Assembly: GCF_000244915.1 (NCBI RefSeq)
Contig: NZ_CM001442.1
Coordinates: forward strand, 5,828,001-5,892,000
Origin: Bradyrhizobium sp. WSM471
GTDB lineage: Bacteria > Pseudomonadota > Alphaproteobacteria > Rhizobiales > Xanthobacteraceae
DNA: 64,000 nucleotides
Reading direction: 5' to 3'
A program made the translations under genes and the position numbers. The notes under the pieces were generated by a model that was not told the DNA's origin, ran no database searches, and worked only from the letters and a program-made list of their open reading frames with translations. Below are positions 26,760 through 35,487 of the stretch, piece by piece. How positions within the stretch are numbered: the first letter of the stretch is position 1; each line of letters begins with the position of its first letter.

Positions 26760-27604
26760 GCAGCATCACCACGCGCGAGGCGCCACGCGGCTTCTCCGCC
26801 GCCGAATACATGACCTGCCTCACGGGCATCGTCTGGCGCGAGGGACTGCGCTTCCTGCACCAGCGCGAGCGTTTCGTCTCGGCGCTGGTGCGGCCGCTGG
26901 TGTGGCTGTTCATCTTCGCCGCCGGCTTCCGCCAGGTGCTCGGCATCTCCATCATCCCGCCCTACGAGACCTACATCCTCTACGAGGTCTTCATCGCGCC
27001 CGGGCTGATGGCCATGATCCAGCTCTTCAACGGCATGCAGTCCTCGCTCTCGATGGTCTACGACCGCGAGATGGGGAACATGCGCACGCTGCTGGTAAGC
27101 CCATTACCGCGCGGCTACCTGTTGTTCTGCAAGCTGCTCGCGGGCACCGCGGTGTCGCTGCTCCAGGTCTATGCGTTCCTGCTGATCGCCTGGTTCTGGG
27201 ACATCACCCCTCCTCTATCAGGCTATCTCACCGTGCTGCCGGCACTGATCCTGTCCGGACTGATGCTGGGCTCGCTGGGCATGCTGATCTCCTCCGGCAT
27301 CAAGCAGCTGGAGAACTTTGCCGGCGTGATGAATTTTGTCATTTTCCCGATGTTCTTCGCTTCATCGGCACTCTACCCGCTCTGGCGGGTGCAGGAGGGC
27401 AGCCCCTATCTCTACTATGTCTGCGAGGCCAATCCGTTCACCCATGCGGTCGAGCTGATACGCTTCGCGCTGTATGGGCAGATCAACTGGATCTCGCTGG
27501 CGGTGGTCGCGACCTGCACAATCGTCTTCATGATCGGCGCGATCTATGCCTATGATCCCTCGCGCGGGCTGGCGCGACGTGGCCCTGCGGGAGGCGAAGG
27601 ATGA
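26756..27604 (+). CDS. lutF: ABC-2 type permease of the same transporter (LutF-like)
   Basis: 282 residues, ATG overlapping the ATPase stop. Six transmembrane helices; ABC-2 landmarks include MQSSLSMVYDREMGNMRTLL and LSGLMLGSLGMLISSG. ABC-2 permeases usually export, whereas lut systems are reported to import, so direction is open. Co-translated with lutE and with the exported gene that follows (again ATGA). Confidence 0.86.
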   Translation: MSSITTREAPRGFSAAEYMTCLTGIVWREGLRFLHQRERFVSALVRPLVWLFIFAAGFRQVLGISIIPPYETYILYEVFIAPGLMAMIQLFNGMQSSLSMVYDREMGNMRTLLVSPLPRGYLLFCKLLAGTAVSLLQVYAFLLIAWFWDITPPLSGYLTVLPALILSGLMLGSLGMLISSGIKQLENFAGVMNFVIFPMFFASSALYPLWRVQEGSPYLYYVCEANPFTHAVELIRFALYGQINWISLAVVATCTIVFMIGAIYAYDPSRGLARRGPAGGEG

Positions 27605-28215
27605 CGTTTCGGGTTCTGGCCATGGCCGCTCTGATGCTTGCAGCCGCGAGCACGGCGGCACGCGCGGCCGATCCGCGTTATCCGGATTGGCCCTGCACGC
27701 AGGCAAAAGTGCCGGAAATTTCGCTCGCCGCCGTCTGGGCTGGTCCTTCGCTCGACGACGTGCAGAACAAGTGGAAGGACGACGCCAAAGTCAGCGCGCT
27801 GGTCGCCAAACTGTCTGCACGCAAGACGCCGCTGGACGAGGCCGAGAAGCTGGTGAAGGAGTTTTTGGCGGGCTCCGCGGCCGACAAGACCGCGAATGCG
27901 AAACTGCTGTTCGCAGGCCTGTTCGACACGCTCAACGCTCAGCGCTCGCAGGTCATGAGCGGGCTGGAGCGCGTCAGCCGCAAGCAGCGCGAAGCCGCCG
28001 ACAAGATCCGCGAGGAGAGTGTCCAGATCCAGGCGCTCCAGGGCGCCACGCCGCGCGACGAGGCTAAGGTCGAGGCGCTCAGCAACGAGCTGATCTGGAA
28101 GACCCGCATTTTCGAGGACCGCCACAAGGTGGTGCGGTTCGTTTGCGAGGTTCCCACGACCATCGACCAGCGGCTGTTTGCGCTCGGACGCGTGATCCAG
28201 CAGGAAATGGAATAG
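27601..28215 (+). CDS. Exported helical protein of the lut-type operon
   Basis: 204 residues, ATG overlapping the permease stop. Signal peptide to about residue 21 (ARAADPRYPDWPC), a conserved-looking PRYPDWPCTQAKVPE motif with one Cys, then long amphipathic helices with coiled-coil character (VSRKQREAADKIREESVQI) and a second Cys in VRFVCEVPTT. Probably periplasmic. Found in PQQ/lanthanide operons, but the biochemical role is unknown; an accessory of the ABC system is the simplest idea. Confidence 0.7.
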   Translation: MTFRVLAMAALMLAAASTAARAADPRYPDWPCTQAKVPEISLAAVWAGPSLDDVQNKWKDDAKVSALVAKLSARKTPLDEAEKLVKEFLAGSAADKTANAKLLFAGLFDTLNAQRSQVMSGLERVSRKQREAADKIREESVQIQALQGATPRDEAKVEALSNELIWKTRIFEDRHKVVRFVCEVPTTIDQRLFALGRVIQQEME

Positions 28216-28352
28216 AGTCAGCCTCATTGACCGCTTGCAGCCGGTTCCCGCGCCTCCATTGCGGTCACTAACCTGTCGCCGCGCTGTATGCCGGAACCAA
28301 ATCGGTCTAGGATGTCTTGTCGATGGGTAATCCAAGGCATCGGGAGGCCTCG

Positions 28353-28652
28353 ATGGGAACCACGAAATTCATCCTCGCAGGCGCTGCGGCCATCAGCATG
28401 CTCGCAAGCAGCGCAATCGCTGACGATCTGACCGGAATGGTCACCCGGATCGATCGGCTCAACAGTACGATCTCGATCCAGCAGACGCAGAAGGGCACAG
28501 TCGGTGGCAGCGCAGGCGGCGCCGGCGCGCTCCAGCAGTACAAGGCCAAGGATGCCGCGATGCTCGACGCCGTCCACGCTGGCGACCGGGTGAGCTACTC
28601 TGCGACCGACAATAACGGCACGGGCACGCTGACGAAGTTGCAGAAGCAGTAG
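28353..28652 (+). CDS. Small exported CusF-like protein (possible metal binding)
   Basis: 99 residues from ATG 28353 with CGGGAGG upstream. Signal peptide ending SSAIADD, then a short OB-fold-like pattern: LTGMVTRIDRLNSTISIQ, a Gly/Ser loop, and VHAGDRVSYSATDNNGTGTLTKL. This recalls CusF-type copper-binding or DUF1344 proteins, but the copper ligands of CusF (Met, Met, His, Trp) are not visible. A general periplasmic role is all that can be claimed. Confidence 0.5.
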   Translation: MGTTKFILAGAAAISMLASSAIADDLTGMVTRIDRLNSTISIQQTQKGTVGGSAGGAGALQQYKAKDAAMLDAVHAGDRVSYSATDNNGTGTLTKLQKQ

Positions 28653-28661
28653 TGTTGCCTT

Positions 28662-28804
28662 CACCTCTCCCCGCTTGCGCCCGCTTGCGGGGAGAGGTCG
28701 GAATTCGCGCGCAGCGCGGATTCCGGGTGATGGGGTACAGGTCCCTCGATGGGTTCAATCTGAGGAGAAAGGCCCCTCACCCCGTAAGAACGGGGCGAGG
28801 GAGC
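28662..28804. repeat. Interspersed palindromic repeat (CCTCTCCCC family), copy 2
   Basis: CCTCTCCCCGCTTGCGCCCGC with an adjacent GCGGGGAGAGG, and at the far end CCCCTCACCCCGTAAGAACG followed by GGGCGAGGG. Same construction as the copies at 13.7, 53.2 and 56.7 kb; fills the gap between convergent genes. Confidence 0.7.
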
Positions 28805-28831
28805 GCACCCGCGCTAGGTGATGCAGCTTGC

Positions 28832-29386
28832 CTACTGCTCCGGCCGCGGCTCGGGCTGCGCCTCCTCAGTAGGAAGCTTTGCGCGCTCCCAGCCATCGGT
28901 GCCATCGGGATACCAGGCGACGTTGTAGCCATACGCGAGCGCGCGCTTGGCGGCGTTCCAGGACATCCAGCAATCGGCCAGGCAATAGATCACGAGCAGC
29001 GCGGTCTTGTCGCCGTGTGATGCACGCGCGAGGCCGCGCTGGAAATAGTCGTCCATGGCGGGCGGCAGCGTGCCGTAGCCGGTATCCGGCAGCCAGATGC
29101 TGCCCGGGATGTTTTTGCGCGGCGCCTCGCGCCAGACGGTACCCGCGGGAAGGTTCTTCGGCTTCGGCGCGCGCGGCAGCACGTCGATGAAGGCGCCGCT
29201 CTTGGCGTGCCAGATCGCCTCGGCTTCTGACGTCGACAGCACGCGCGCGCCGCCGAGCGTCGCCGGCACGGGCGCGCGGTAGTTGTCGGTGCGATAGCCC
29301 TCGGGCTCGAACGGCTCCTGCTGCTGCGCAACGACCGGCGCCACCAGCATGGCGGCGACCAGCGCAACGGCAAGAGGCCGCTTCAT
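28832..29386 (-). CDS. PQQ-dependent catabolism-associated CXXCW-motif protein (rhodanese-like)
   Basis: 184 residues from ATG 29386. Signal peptide MKRPLAVALVAAMLVAPVVA, then a rhodanese-like fold with the family signature IYCLADCWMSWNAAKRALAY near 135 (Cys-x3-Cys-Trp in this protein) and YNVAWYPDGTDGWE. The family (TIGR03865 type) occurs only with PQQ alcohol oxidation systems and probably handles a sulfur or thiol in the periplasm. It follows the XoxJ-like gene by 10 bases, forming a two-gene operon. Confidence 0.87.
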   Translation of the reverse strand: MKRPLAVALVAAMLVAPVVAQQQEPFEPEGYRTDNYRAPVPATLGGARVLSTSEAEAIWHAKSGAFIDVLPRAPKPKNLPAGTVWREAPRKNIPGSIWLPDTGYGTLPPAMDDYFQRGLARASHGDKTALLVIYCLADCWMSWNAAKRALAYGYNVAWYPDGTDGWERAKLPTEEAQPEPRPEQ

Positions 29387-29396
29387 GGCGTCTTCC

Positions 29397-30278
29397 TCAT
29401 GGCGTCTTCTTGGCCGTCTCCGCGCCGAGCGGCCGATCGCTCTCGTCCAGCAGCGGCACGCCAAAGTCGAGCAGGATCTTGTTGATCTCGCCCTGGTTCT
29501 CCTGGATCAGCTTGTTGAGCTGCCGCTTCCAGTTCTGGTCGGCGCCACGCACGCCCATGCCGATGCGATAGACCAGTTTGGGCCCGGTGGTTTCCTTCAC
29601 CAGCGGCGTGACATGAAGCGATCCCGCCTTCTTCGCGTAGAACCCTGCCATCGGTCCCCACAGCACGCCGGCATCGATCTTGCCGGCCGTAAGGTCATCG
29701 ATCATGGCCTGCGCCGAATTGTCGTAGCGCGTGTCGATCATTAGCGGATAGGGCTTTGCATCACCCATCAGTCCCGCGATGGCCATGTTGGTCGCAGGTG
29801 GCGTGCCGGCGACGATGCCGACATGCTTGCCCTTCAGCCTAGCATCCTCGAGCGTGTCGACTTCCTCCAGCCCGCTGCCCGCTTTCGCGACCAGCGCATA
29901 GCTCGTGCGGTAATAGGGATTGGTGCCTTGCACGAGGTCATCGCCTTGGGGGAAGCCCATGATGACGTCGCAGCGATGCGAGCCGAGCGTCATGCGCACG
30001 AAGCCGGTGGCTTGCGGAAAAAAGACATAGTCGAGCTTCTTCTGGAGCTTGTCCGCAAACAGCTCGGCAAGCTTGTTCTCGAACCCCTCGCCCTTCTCAT
30101 TCGAGAACGGCAGATTGCGCGGGTCGGAACAGACGCGCAGCACCTTGGGATCGACCAGCTCGAAGGAGAGGTCACCCGTCTCGTTGGTCTGCGCGATGGC
30201 GACGTCGCCGAACGCACAAGACGCAACCAGGATACTTAGTGAAAGCAACCAGCGACGATGTCGTCCGGCCTCCGTCAT
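29397..30278 (-). CDS. xoxJ: Quinoprotein-associated substrate-binding protein (XoxJ/MoxJ-like), copy 1
   Basis: 293 residues from ATG 30278, which has TAGGAGGAAG upstream; longer readings are not credible. Signal peptide ending DVAIAQ, then a type II periplasmic-binding fold (LRVCSDPRNLPFSNEKGEGF, GSHRCDVIMGFPQGDDLV). Family TIGR03871 type. XoxJ is thought to help activate or mature XoxF, perhaps by binding the partly open dehydrogenase. A second copy lies at 41062. Divergent from the zinc hydrolase gene. Confidence 0.87.
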   Translation of the reverse strand: MTEAGRHRRWLLSLSILVASCAFGDVAIAQTNETGDLSFELVDPKVLRVCSDPRNLPFSNEKGEGFENKLAELFADKLQKKLDYVFFPQATGFVRMTLGSHRCDVIMGFPQGDDLVQGTNPYYRTSYALVAKAGSGLEEVDTLEDARLKGKHVGIVAGTPPATNMAIAGLMGDAKPYPLMIDTRYDNSAQAMIDDLTAGKIDAGVLWGPMAGFYAKKAGSLHVTPLVKETTGPKLVYRIGMGVRGADQNWKRQLNKLIQENQGEINKILLDFGVPLLDESDRPLGAETAKKTP

Positions 30279-30408
30279 CGCGCTTCCTCCTAGGCTTGTT
30301 TGAATGCTAGCCATGCAACGCATGACGCGCCATGTTTTGCCAGGCTGTGTGCTGGCTTTTCTTTGTTGCAGTGCAATGCGCGCAAACCCTTTGAACTGAG
30401 GCGGAAAA

Positions 30409-31335
30409 GTGTCTCGCATCGCTCTCGTGATCGCAGCCTTGTCCCTGCTGGTGACAGCGACGCTAGCATGCGCCGCAGCGGCCGAATTGCCTGTGAGCGA
30501 AGTCGCGCCGGGAATCTTCGTACACTCCGGGACCATCGCCCTGATGACCCGCGAGAACGAGGGCGACATCGCCAATGTCGGATTCATCGTGGGCGAGGAT
30601 GCTGTGGCGGTGATTGATACCGGCGGTAGCGTTCGCGAGGGCGAGGCGCTGCTGGCGGCGGTGCGGGCCCGCACCAGCAAGCCGATCCGCTACGTCATCA
30701 ATACCCACGGCCATCCCGACCATGTTTTCGGCAATGCGGCCTTCGCCATCGGGGACACCATCTTCGTCGGTCACAGCAGGCTGCCGCGGGCGCTCGCTGC
30801 GCGCGGGCCGTACTATCTCGACAATTTTAGGCGCATCATGGGCGACGAATTGATATCTCCCGTGAAGATCGTGCCGCCCACAATGCTCGTCACGGACACA
30901 ATGACGCTCGATCTCGGCGCGCGCCGCCTGACCTTGCGGGCCTGGCCGGCCGGGCACAGCGACAATGACCTGACCGTGTTCGACGAGACGACGAAGACGC
31001 TGTTCACTGGCGACCTCGTATTCCTCCGCCATATTCCGGTGATGGACGGCAGCATTCGCGGCTGGCTCGGCACTCTCGCGGAACTCGAGAGTATTCCGGC
31101 GCAGCGCGTCGTTCCCGGTCACGGGCCCGTGAGCGAATGGCCTGCGGCGCTGACCGATGAACGGCGCTATCTGACGGCACTGCTGGCGGACGTCCGGGCA
31201 TCGAACAAGAAGGGCGAGCCGATCCGAACCGCCGCTGACAAGGCCGCCGCCTCGGAACGGCCGCATTGGGAGCTGTTCGACGACTACAACGCCCGCAACG
31301 CAACCGCAGCATTTTCGGAAATTGAATGGGAGTAG
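30409..31335 (+). CDS. Quinoprotein relay system zinc metallohydrolase
   Basis: 308 residues with a GTG start. Signal peptide to about 24, then a metallo-beta-lactamase fold: zinc motif [13 protein letters not shown] near 99-111, [19 protein letters not shown] with its His, TGDLVFL, and [11 protein letters not shown]. It belongs to the SoxH-related proteins paired with SoxYZ-like carriers in PQQ systems (TIGR04558/04559 type). The substrate, presumably a thioester or persulfide on the carrier, is unknown. The next gene's earliest possible ATG overlaps this stop. Confidence 0.87.
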   Translation: MSRIALVIAALSLLVTATLACAAAAELPVSEVAPGIFVHSGTIALMTRENEGDIANVGFIVGEDAVAVIDTGGSVREGEALLAAVRARTSKPIRYVINTHGHPDHVFGNAAFAIGDTIFVGHSRLPRALAARGPYYLDNFRRIMGDELISPVKIVPPTMLVTDTMTLDLGARRLTLRAWPAGHSDNDLTVFDETTKTLFTGDLVFLRHIPVMDGSIRGWLGTLAELESIPAQRVVPGHGPVSEWPAALTDERRYLTALLADVRASNKKGEPIRTAADKAAASERPHWELFDDYNARNATAAFSEIEWE

Positions 31336-31385
31336 CGGACGCGCTACGATGCGCGAAACGTTGCTTCGTCCGCGGGACCAAGACC

Positions 31386-32204
31386 ATGACGGGATGCACG
31401 CGCCGACTGCCTCTGATCGCCCTGCTCCTCGGCATTGCATTCGCCGTGCCGGCGCAGGCGGAAGAAGCTTACGATCCCTGGCCAGGCCTGGTGCAGGACA
31501 TCTTCAGCAACCGTCCGATGAATGACGGCGGCAATGTCATTGGCATCGAGATGCCGTATCGCGCCGAGGACGCGGCCATCGTGCCAGTGACCCTGCGCAG
31601 CAAGCTCTCGCCTGGCGACGCCCGCCGCATCCGTTCGATCACGCTGGTGATCGATCGTAACCCCGCGCCGATGGCAGCGAAGTTCGAGCTCGGGCCGGAT
31701 GCCAACGTCACCGAAATCTCGACGCGCGTGCGCGTCAACAACTACACCGACGTCCATGCGGTGGCCGAGCTCAGCGATGGCCAGCTCTATGTCTCGAAAG
31801 TCTATGTAAAGGCTTCCGGCGGCTGCTCGGCACCGGCGGGCAAGAATGCCGAGGAAGCCCAGAACCGGCTCGGTCAGATGCGCTACCGCCAATTCGCGCG
31901 CGAGGAGGCCCCGGCGAGCCGCATGCGGGAGGCGCAGATCATGATCGGCCACCCCAACAATTCCGGCCTGCAGATGGATCAGGTCACGCAGCTTTACATT
32001 CCCGCCTTCTTCGTCAACCAGCTCAAGCTGACGCAGGACGACAGCCCCGTGCTCTCGATGGAAGGCGGCATCTCGATCTCGGAAGATCCCAATCTGCGCT
32101 TCACCTATGTGTCCAACGGCGCCAGGCGTTTTCGCGCGGAAGCCAAGGATACGGACGGACACGTGTTCCGCAACGAGTGGGATGTGGAGAAGCCGGGGAC
32201 GTGA
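31386..32204 (+). CDS. Quinoprotein dehydrogenase-associated SoxYZ-like carrier protein
   Basis: 272 residues from ATG 31386 (another ATG at 31326 overlaps the previous gene but only extends the region before the signal peptide). Signal peptide ending VPAQAEEA. The N-terminal half is SoxY-like, with the carrier cysteine in KASGGCSAPAG near residue 143, and the C-terminal half SoxZ-like (REAQIMIGHPNNSGLQMDQVT). Fused SoxYZ proteins of this type (TIGR04557) occur with PQQ dehydrogenases. Probably carries a sulfur group processed by the preceding hydrolase. Confidence 0.85.
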   Translation: MTGCTRRLPLIALLLGIAFAVPAQAEEAYDPWPGLVQDIFSNRPMNDGGNVIGIEMPYRAEDAAIVPVTLRSKLSPGDARRIRSITLVIDRNPAPMAAKFELGPDANVTEISTRVRVNNYTDVHAVAELSDGQLYVSKVYVKASGGCSAPAGKNAEEAQNRLGQMRYRQFAREEAPASRMREAQIMIGHPNNSGLQMDQVTQLYIPAFFVNQLKLTQDDSPVLSMEGGISISEDPNLRFTYVSNGARRFRAEAKDTDGHVFRNEWDVEKPGT

Positions 32205-32223
32205 GGGCGTCCATTATCCTCCC

Positions 32224-33231
32224 TCAATATCCCTCGCCCCAACGATACTGCCATGCGATACCGACAGCTGTCAGTTCGCTTCCCGTGCGGCTGGTGATGC
32301 CGGTGCTGGCTGAGAGCTTGACTGAGTTTTGTCGATCGATCGGAAACGCAACCGTCACGCCCGCGCGCGAGATAGCCTGCTCGTTGTCGTTTTTGATGCC
32401 GTTGAGGGTCGTGCTGCCGCCGGCGAAATACAGTCCGTCCAGCGCCATCCATATGCCGGACTGGAACGTGTAGATGACATGTCCCTGCACCGCATAGATC
32501 GGAGCCTGCGAGAACGTCTTGCCGCCGAAGAAGTCGGTGTTGTCGCTGAAGAAGGTCACGCTGGGGGCGAGCTCGACGGTCCATGGTCCCCATGCCTTTG
32601 AAACTCCCAGCTCGGGCCGGAACGACCAACGGTTGCCGCCGAGGTTAAGCAGCTTGGTGCTGTCATATTGCCCGAGGGGCGCGGAGACCTGAAGGCTTAC
32701 GCCCACGATCAGATCCTGGTGGTAGCTGGCGAAGTCCTTCGCCGAGAGCGCGGGAGCCCCAAACAGGTTGACCGAGACACGAAATCGCGGATCGCCCAGA
32801 CCGGACATCTCTCGTTCGCGCGGCTCGCCGTTGACGAGCCCATGCGCGGCAAACGACGATGTCGGCACGATCGCATCGAACTTGGCCGACTGGCCAGCGA
32901 CGTCGAAGGACCGAACATAGGCCACTACGCCGGTATCGGAGCGAAATGTGGCATCGGCGATCGCGGTGCTGGGATCGAACGCGAGCTTGCCTTGGGCGTA
33001 AACGTAGCCCGAGATCAGGAAATTCAACCCGACAGGCGTATTCGAATACGATCGCGGCTCGGCCTCCTGCGCGCTCGCATTCGAGACCGCCGACAATGCG
33101 GCGATCATTCCCAATGCCGGGCCGAGCGGGAACCGTCTTGCGCGACGCGATCGAGGCGCATCGGCGTTTGCATCATCGATGATGGGCGCATCACCAATCG
33201 CCCGGTGCACTCCAACGCCGTGCCGGTCCAT
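32224..33231 (-). CDS. Outer-membrane transporter-type protein (phenol MetA degradation family)
   Basis: 335 residues from ATG 33231 with TAGGATATC upstream. N-terminal basic region then a likely signal peptide (LGPALGMIAALSAVSNASAQ), followed by a beta-barrel with a C-terminal aromatic (WQYRWGEGY). Segments SGYVYAQGKLAFDP and VSLQVSAPLGQYDSTKLLNLG match the Phenol_MetA_deg transporter-like family. The start is uncertain because of the unusually long basic leader. It converges with the SoxYZ-like gene (19 bases). Transport of a substrate or of PQQ is possible but not shown. Confidence 0.75.
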   Translation of the reverse strand: MDRHGVGVHRAIGDAPIIDDANADAPRSRRARRFPLGPALGMIAALSAVSNASAQEAEPRSYSNTPVGLNFLISGYVYAQGKLAFDPSTAIADATFRSDTGVVAYVRSFDVAGQSAKFDAIVPTSSFAAHGLVNGEPREREMSGLGDPRFRVSVNLFGAPALSAKDFASYHQDLIVGVSLQVSAPLGQYDSTKLLNLGGNRWSFRPELGVSKAWGPWTVELAPSVTFFSDNTDFFGGKTFSQAPIYAVQGHVIYTFQSGIWMALDGLYFAGGSTTLNGIKNDNEQAISRAGVTVAFPIDRQNSVKLSASTGITSRTGSELTAVGIAWQYRWGEGY

Positions 33232-33320
33232 CGAGATATCCTACCAAGCAAGCCCGTCGGATCATACCATCGAAGCTCCGCTGGCGACCTTGACGAGGGA
33301 AGCGAAGCAGCGCGGCACAG

Positions 33321-33680
33321 TCAAAAACACCTCACCTCGGCTTCCGCCTGCGCGCGCCTGAGGTCATTCACCGCGGAATTCGCCTGCTCCGACGTGCGGA
33401 ACTGGACGCCGAGATTGCCGCGGACCTGGGACATGCTGAGCGCGGTTTCGGCGGTGACGTAGCGCTCATAGGACACGATCGAGGCCACAACGTCGATCGA
33501 GCAGGAACATTGCTCGATCGCCTGACGGCTCTCGCCATTGGCCTTCATGCAGCCATAGACATACTCGGCACGCGCCGACGTGGGATAATCATTGGCCTCT
33601 TCAGCCTGCGCGGCGAGCGCGGGCGCAGCCCACACCGCCAATGCGGCGACAATCGGTCGTAGCTGTCCGGCCAGATTCAT
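33321..33680 (-). CDS. Small exported four-cysteine protein
   Basis: 119 residues with GGGAGGACGC before the ATG. Signal peptide ending AAQAEEA, then a helical domain with four Cys: YGCMKANGESRQAIEQCSCS and the C-terminal EVRCF. The cysteines could form two disulfides, as in small helical periplasmic proteins. It is found only by context, in the PQQ island; function unknown. Divergent from the SsuA-like gene. Confidence 0.6.
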   Translation of the reverse strand: MNLAGQLRPIVAALAVWAAPALAAQAEEANDYPTSARAEYVYGCMKANGESRQAIEQCSCSIDVVASIVSYERYVTAETALSMSQVRGNLGVQFRTSEQANSAVNDLRRAQAEAEVRCF

Positions 33681-33767
33681 GAGCGTCCTCCCGCTGGTTG
33701 CGACGGAAGCTATGCTATGCGTATTGTCCTGAAAAGCACTCTATCAGAGGAAACGGCTCACAAGGTG

Positions 33768-34748
33768 ATGAGAGCATTTGGTCGATCATTGGCGCTCGCG
33801 GTGACGCTGGCGCTGACACTCGCCGGGTCCGGCCGCGCCGCGGATACCATCCGCCTTGCGGTGCAGAAGACCGGAACATTCTCCTGGGAGCTGGCCGCGA
33901 TGCGCGCCGGCGGCCTCGACAAGGAGGCCGACCTGTCGCTCGACGTCACCGAGCTTGCGAGCCCCGAGGCCGGCAAGATCGCGCTACGCGCCGGCAATGC
34001 CGACATCATCCTGTCCGACTGGCTGTGGGTGTCGCGCGAGCGCACGCTCGGCGCCAAGCTCACCTTCTATCCCTATTCCAGCGCGCTCGGCGCGGTGATG
34101 GTGCCGGCCTCCTCGCCGATCAAGTCGCTCGCCGATTTGAAGGGCCGCAAGCTCGCCGTCGGCGGCGGTCCCATCGACAAGAGCTGGCTGCTGCTCCAGG
34201 CGCGCATGAAGCAGGACGGCATCGACCTGAAATCGGAGGCGACCATCGTCTATGGTGCTCCGCCCCTGATCGCCGCCAAGGCGCTCGACGGCGAGATGGA
34301 TGCGAGCCTCAACTTCTGGAATTTCTGCGCGCAGCTGGAGGCCAAAGGTTTTAGACGCCTCGCCGGCATCGAGGACATCCTGCCGAAGCTCGGCGCCAAG
34401 GGCGCGGTCTCCGCAGTCGGCTATGTCTTCGACGAAAGCTGGGCAGCAAGTCACCGCGAGGCGGTGGCGCGCTTCATCGCGATGACGCGCAAGGCCAAGC
34501 AGCTGCTGGTGACCTCGGATGCCGCCTGGGACAAGATCGCACCGCTCACCGGCACGAGCGATGCCACCCTGCTCAAGACCTATCGCGAGCGATATCGCGA
34601 CGGCATTCCGCGCCGGGGCATCGATGACGAAGAAAAGGACGCGCGCGTGCTCTACCGCGTGCTGGCCGAGACCGGCGGCCGCGACCTCGTGGGCCCGGCT
34701 GCCGAGCTCGATCCCGGCACGTTCTATCACGCAGTTCCCGGAGACTGA
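33768..34748 (+). CDS. ABC substrate-binding protein (SsuA/TauA-like)
   Basis: 326 residues from ATG 33768 (GTG at 33765 is an alternative; AGAGGAAAC lies upstream). Signal peptide to about 25, then a type II binding fold: LAVQKTGTFSWELAAMRAGG, ADIILSDWLWVSRERTLGAK, SLADLKGRKLAVGGG. It is most like aliphatic sulfonate/nitrate-type receptors, but such proteins in PQQ islands are also candidates for importing a methylotrophy cofactor. First gene of a three-gene ABC operon. Confidence 0.8.
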   Translation: MRAFGRSLALAVTLALTLAGSGRAADTIRLAVQKTGTFSWELAAMRAGGLDKEADLSLDVTELASPEAGKIALRAGNADIILSDWLWVSRERTLGAKLTFYPYSSALGAVMVPASSPIKSLADLKGRKLAVGGGPIDKSWLLLQARMKQDGIDLKSEATIVYGAPPLIAAKALDGEMDASLNFWNFCAQLEAKGFRRLAGIEDILPKLGAKGAVSAVGYVFDESWAASHREAVARFIAMTRKAKQLLVTSDAAWDKIAPLTGTSDATLLKTYRERYRDGIPRRGIDDEEKDARVLYRVLAETGGRDLVGPAAELDPGTFYHAVPGD

Positions 34749-34749
34749 G

Positions 34750-35487
34750 GTGCTGCGCCTTCTGTCGTTTGCCCTGTTGCTCGCGATCTGGTGGACAGCC
34801 GCGCTTTTCGTCGGCGCCGCAAAGCTCCCCTCCCCGCCCGCCGTGCTCGACGTCGTCATCGCGGAAGCATCGAGCGGCGCGCTGTTCCTGCATCTTGGCG
34901 CCACGCTCGCCCGCGTAAGCCTCGCCTTCGTGCTGGCGATGTCACTCGGCAGCGCCATCGGCTATCTGATGGGACGGGTGAAGCTCGCCGACCGGCTCGG
35001 CGATCCCTGGCTGATCCTGCTGCTGAACCTGCCCGCGCTGGTCGTGATCGTGCTCGCCTATATCTGGGCCGGGCTCACTGAAGCCGCAGCGATCGCGGCG
35101 ATCGCCATCAACAAGCTGCCGACCGCCATCGTCACCCTGCGCGAGGGGGCGCGCGCGCTCGACCGCTCGCTCGACGAGATGGCGAGCGTGTTCGCGATGC
35201 CGCGCTGGCGCGCCTTCCGCCACGTCGTGCTGCCGCAACTGGCGCCCTATATCGCAGCCTCAGCCCGCTCCGGATTGTCGCTGGTGTGGAAGATCGTGCT
35301 GGTCGCCGAACTCCTGGGCCGGCCGAACGGCGTCGGCTTCGAGATCGGCGTCGCTTTCCAGCTGTTCGACACGCCGCGGCTGCTGGCCTATTCACTTACT
35401 TTCGCCGCCGTCGTGCTCGTGATCGAGACCGCGCTGGTGCAACCGTTCGAAGCCCGCGCAACACGGTGGCGACCCCGTGCGGCTTGA
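34750..35487 (+). CDS. ABC permease (SsuC-like)
   Basis: 245 residues, GTG start one base after the preceding stop (TGAGGTG). Six transmembrane helices and the BPD_transp_1 signature VFAMPRWRAFRHVVLPQLAP near residue 155. Ends with a basic tail that overlaps the ATPase gene by 11 bases. Inner-membrane component of the importer. Confidence 0.82.
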   Translation: MLRLLSFALLLAIWWTAALFVGAAKLPSPPAVLDVVIAEASSGALFLHLGATLARVSLAFVLAMSLGSAIGYLMGRVKLADRLGDPWLILLLNLPALVVIVLAYIWAGLTEAAAIAAIAINKLPTAIVTLREGARALDRSLDEMASVFAMPRWRAFRHVVLPQLAPYIAASARSGLSLVWKIVLVAELLGRPNGVGFEIGVAFQLFDTPRLLAYSLTFAAVVLVIETALVQPFEARATRWRPRAA

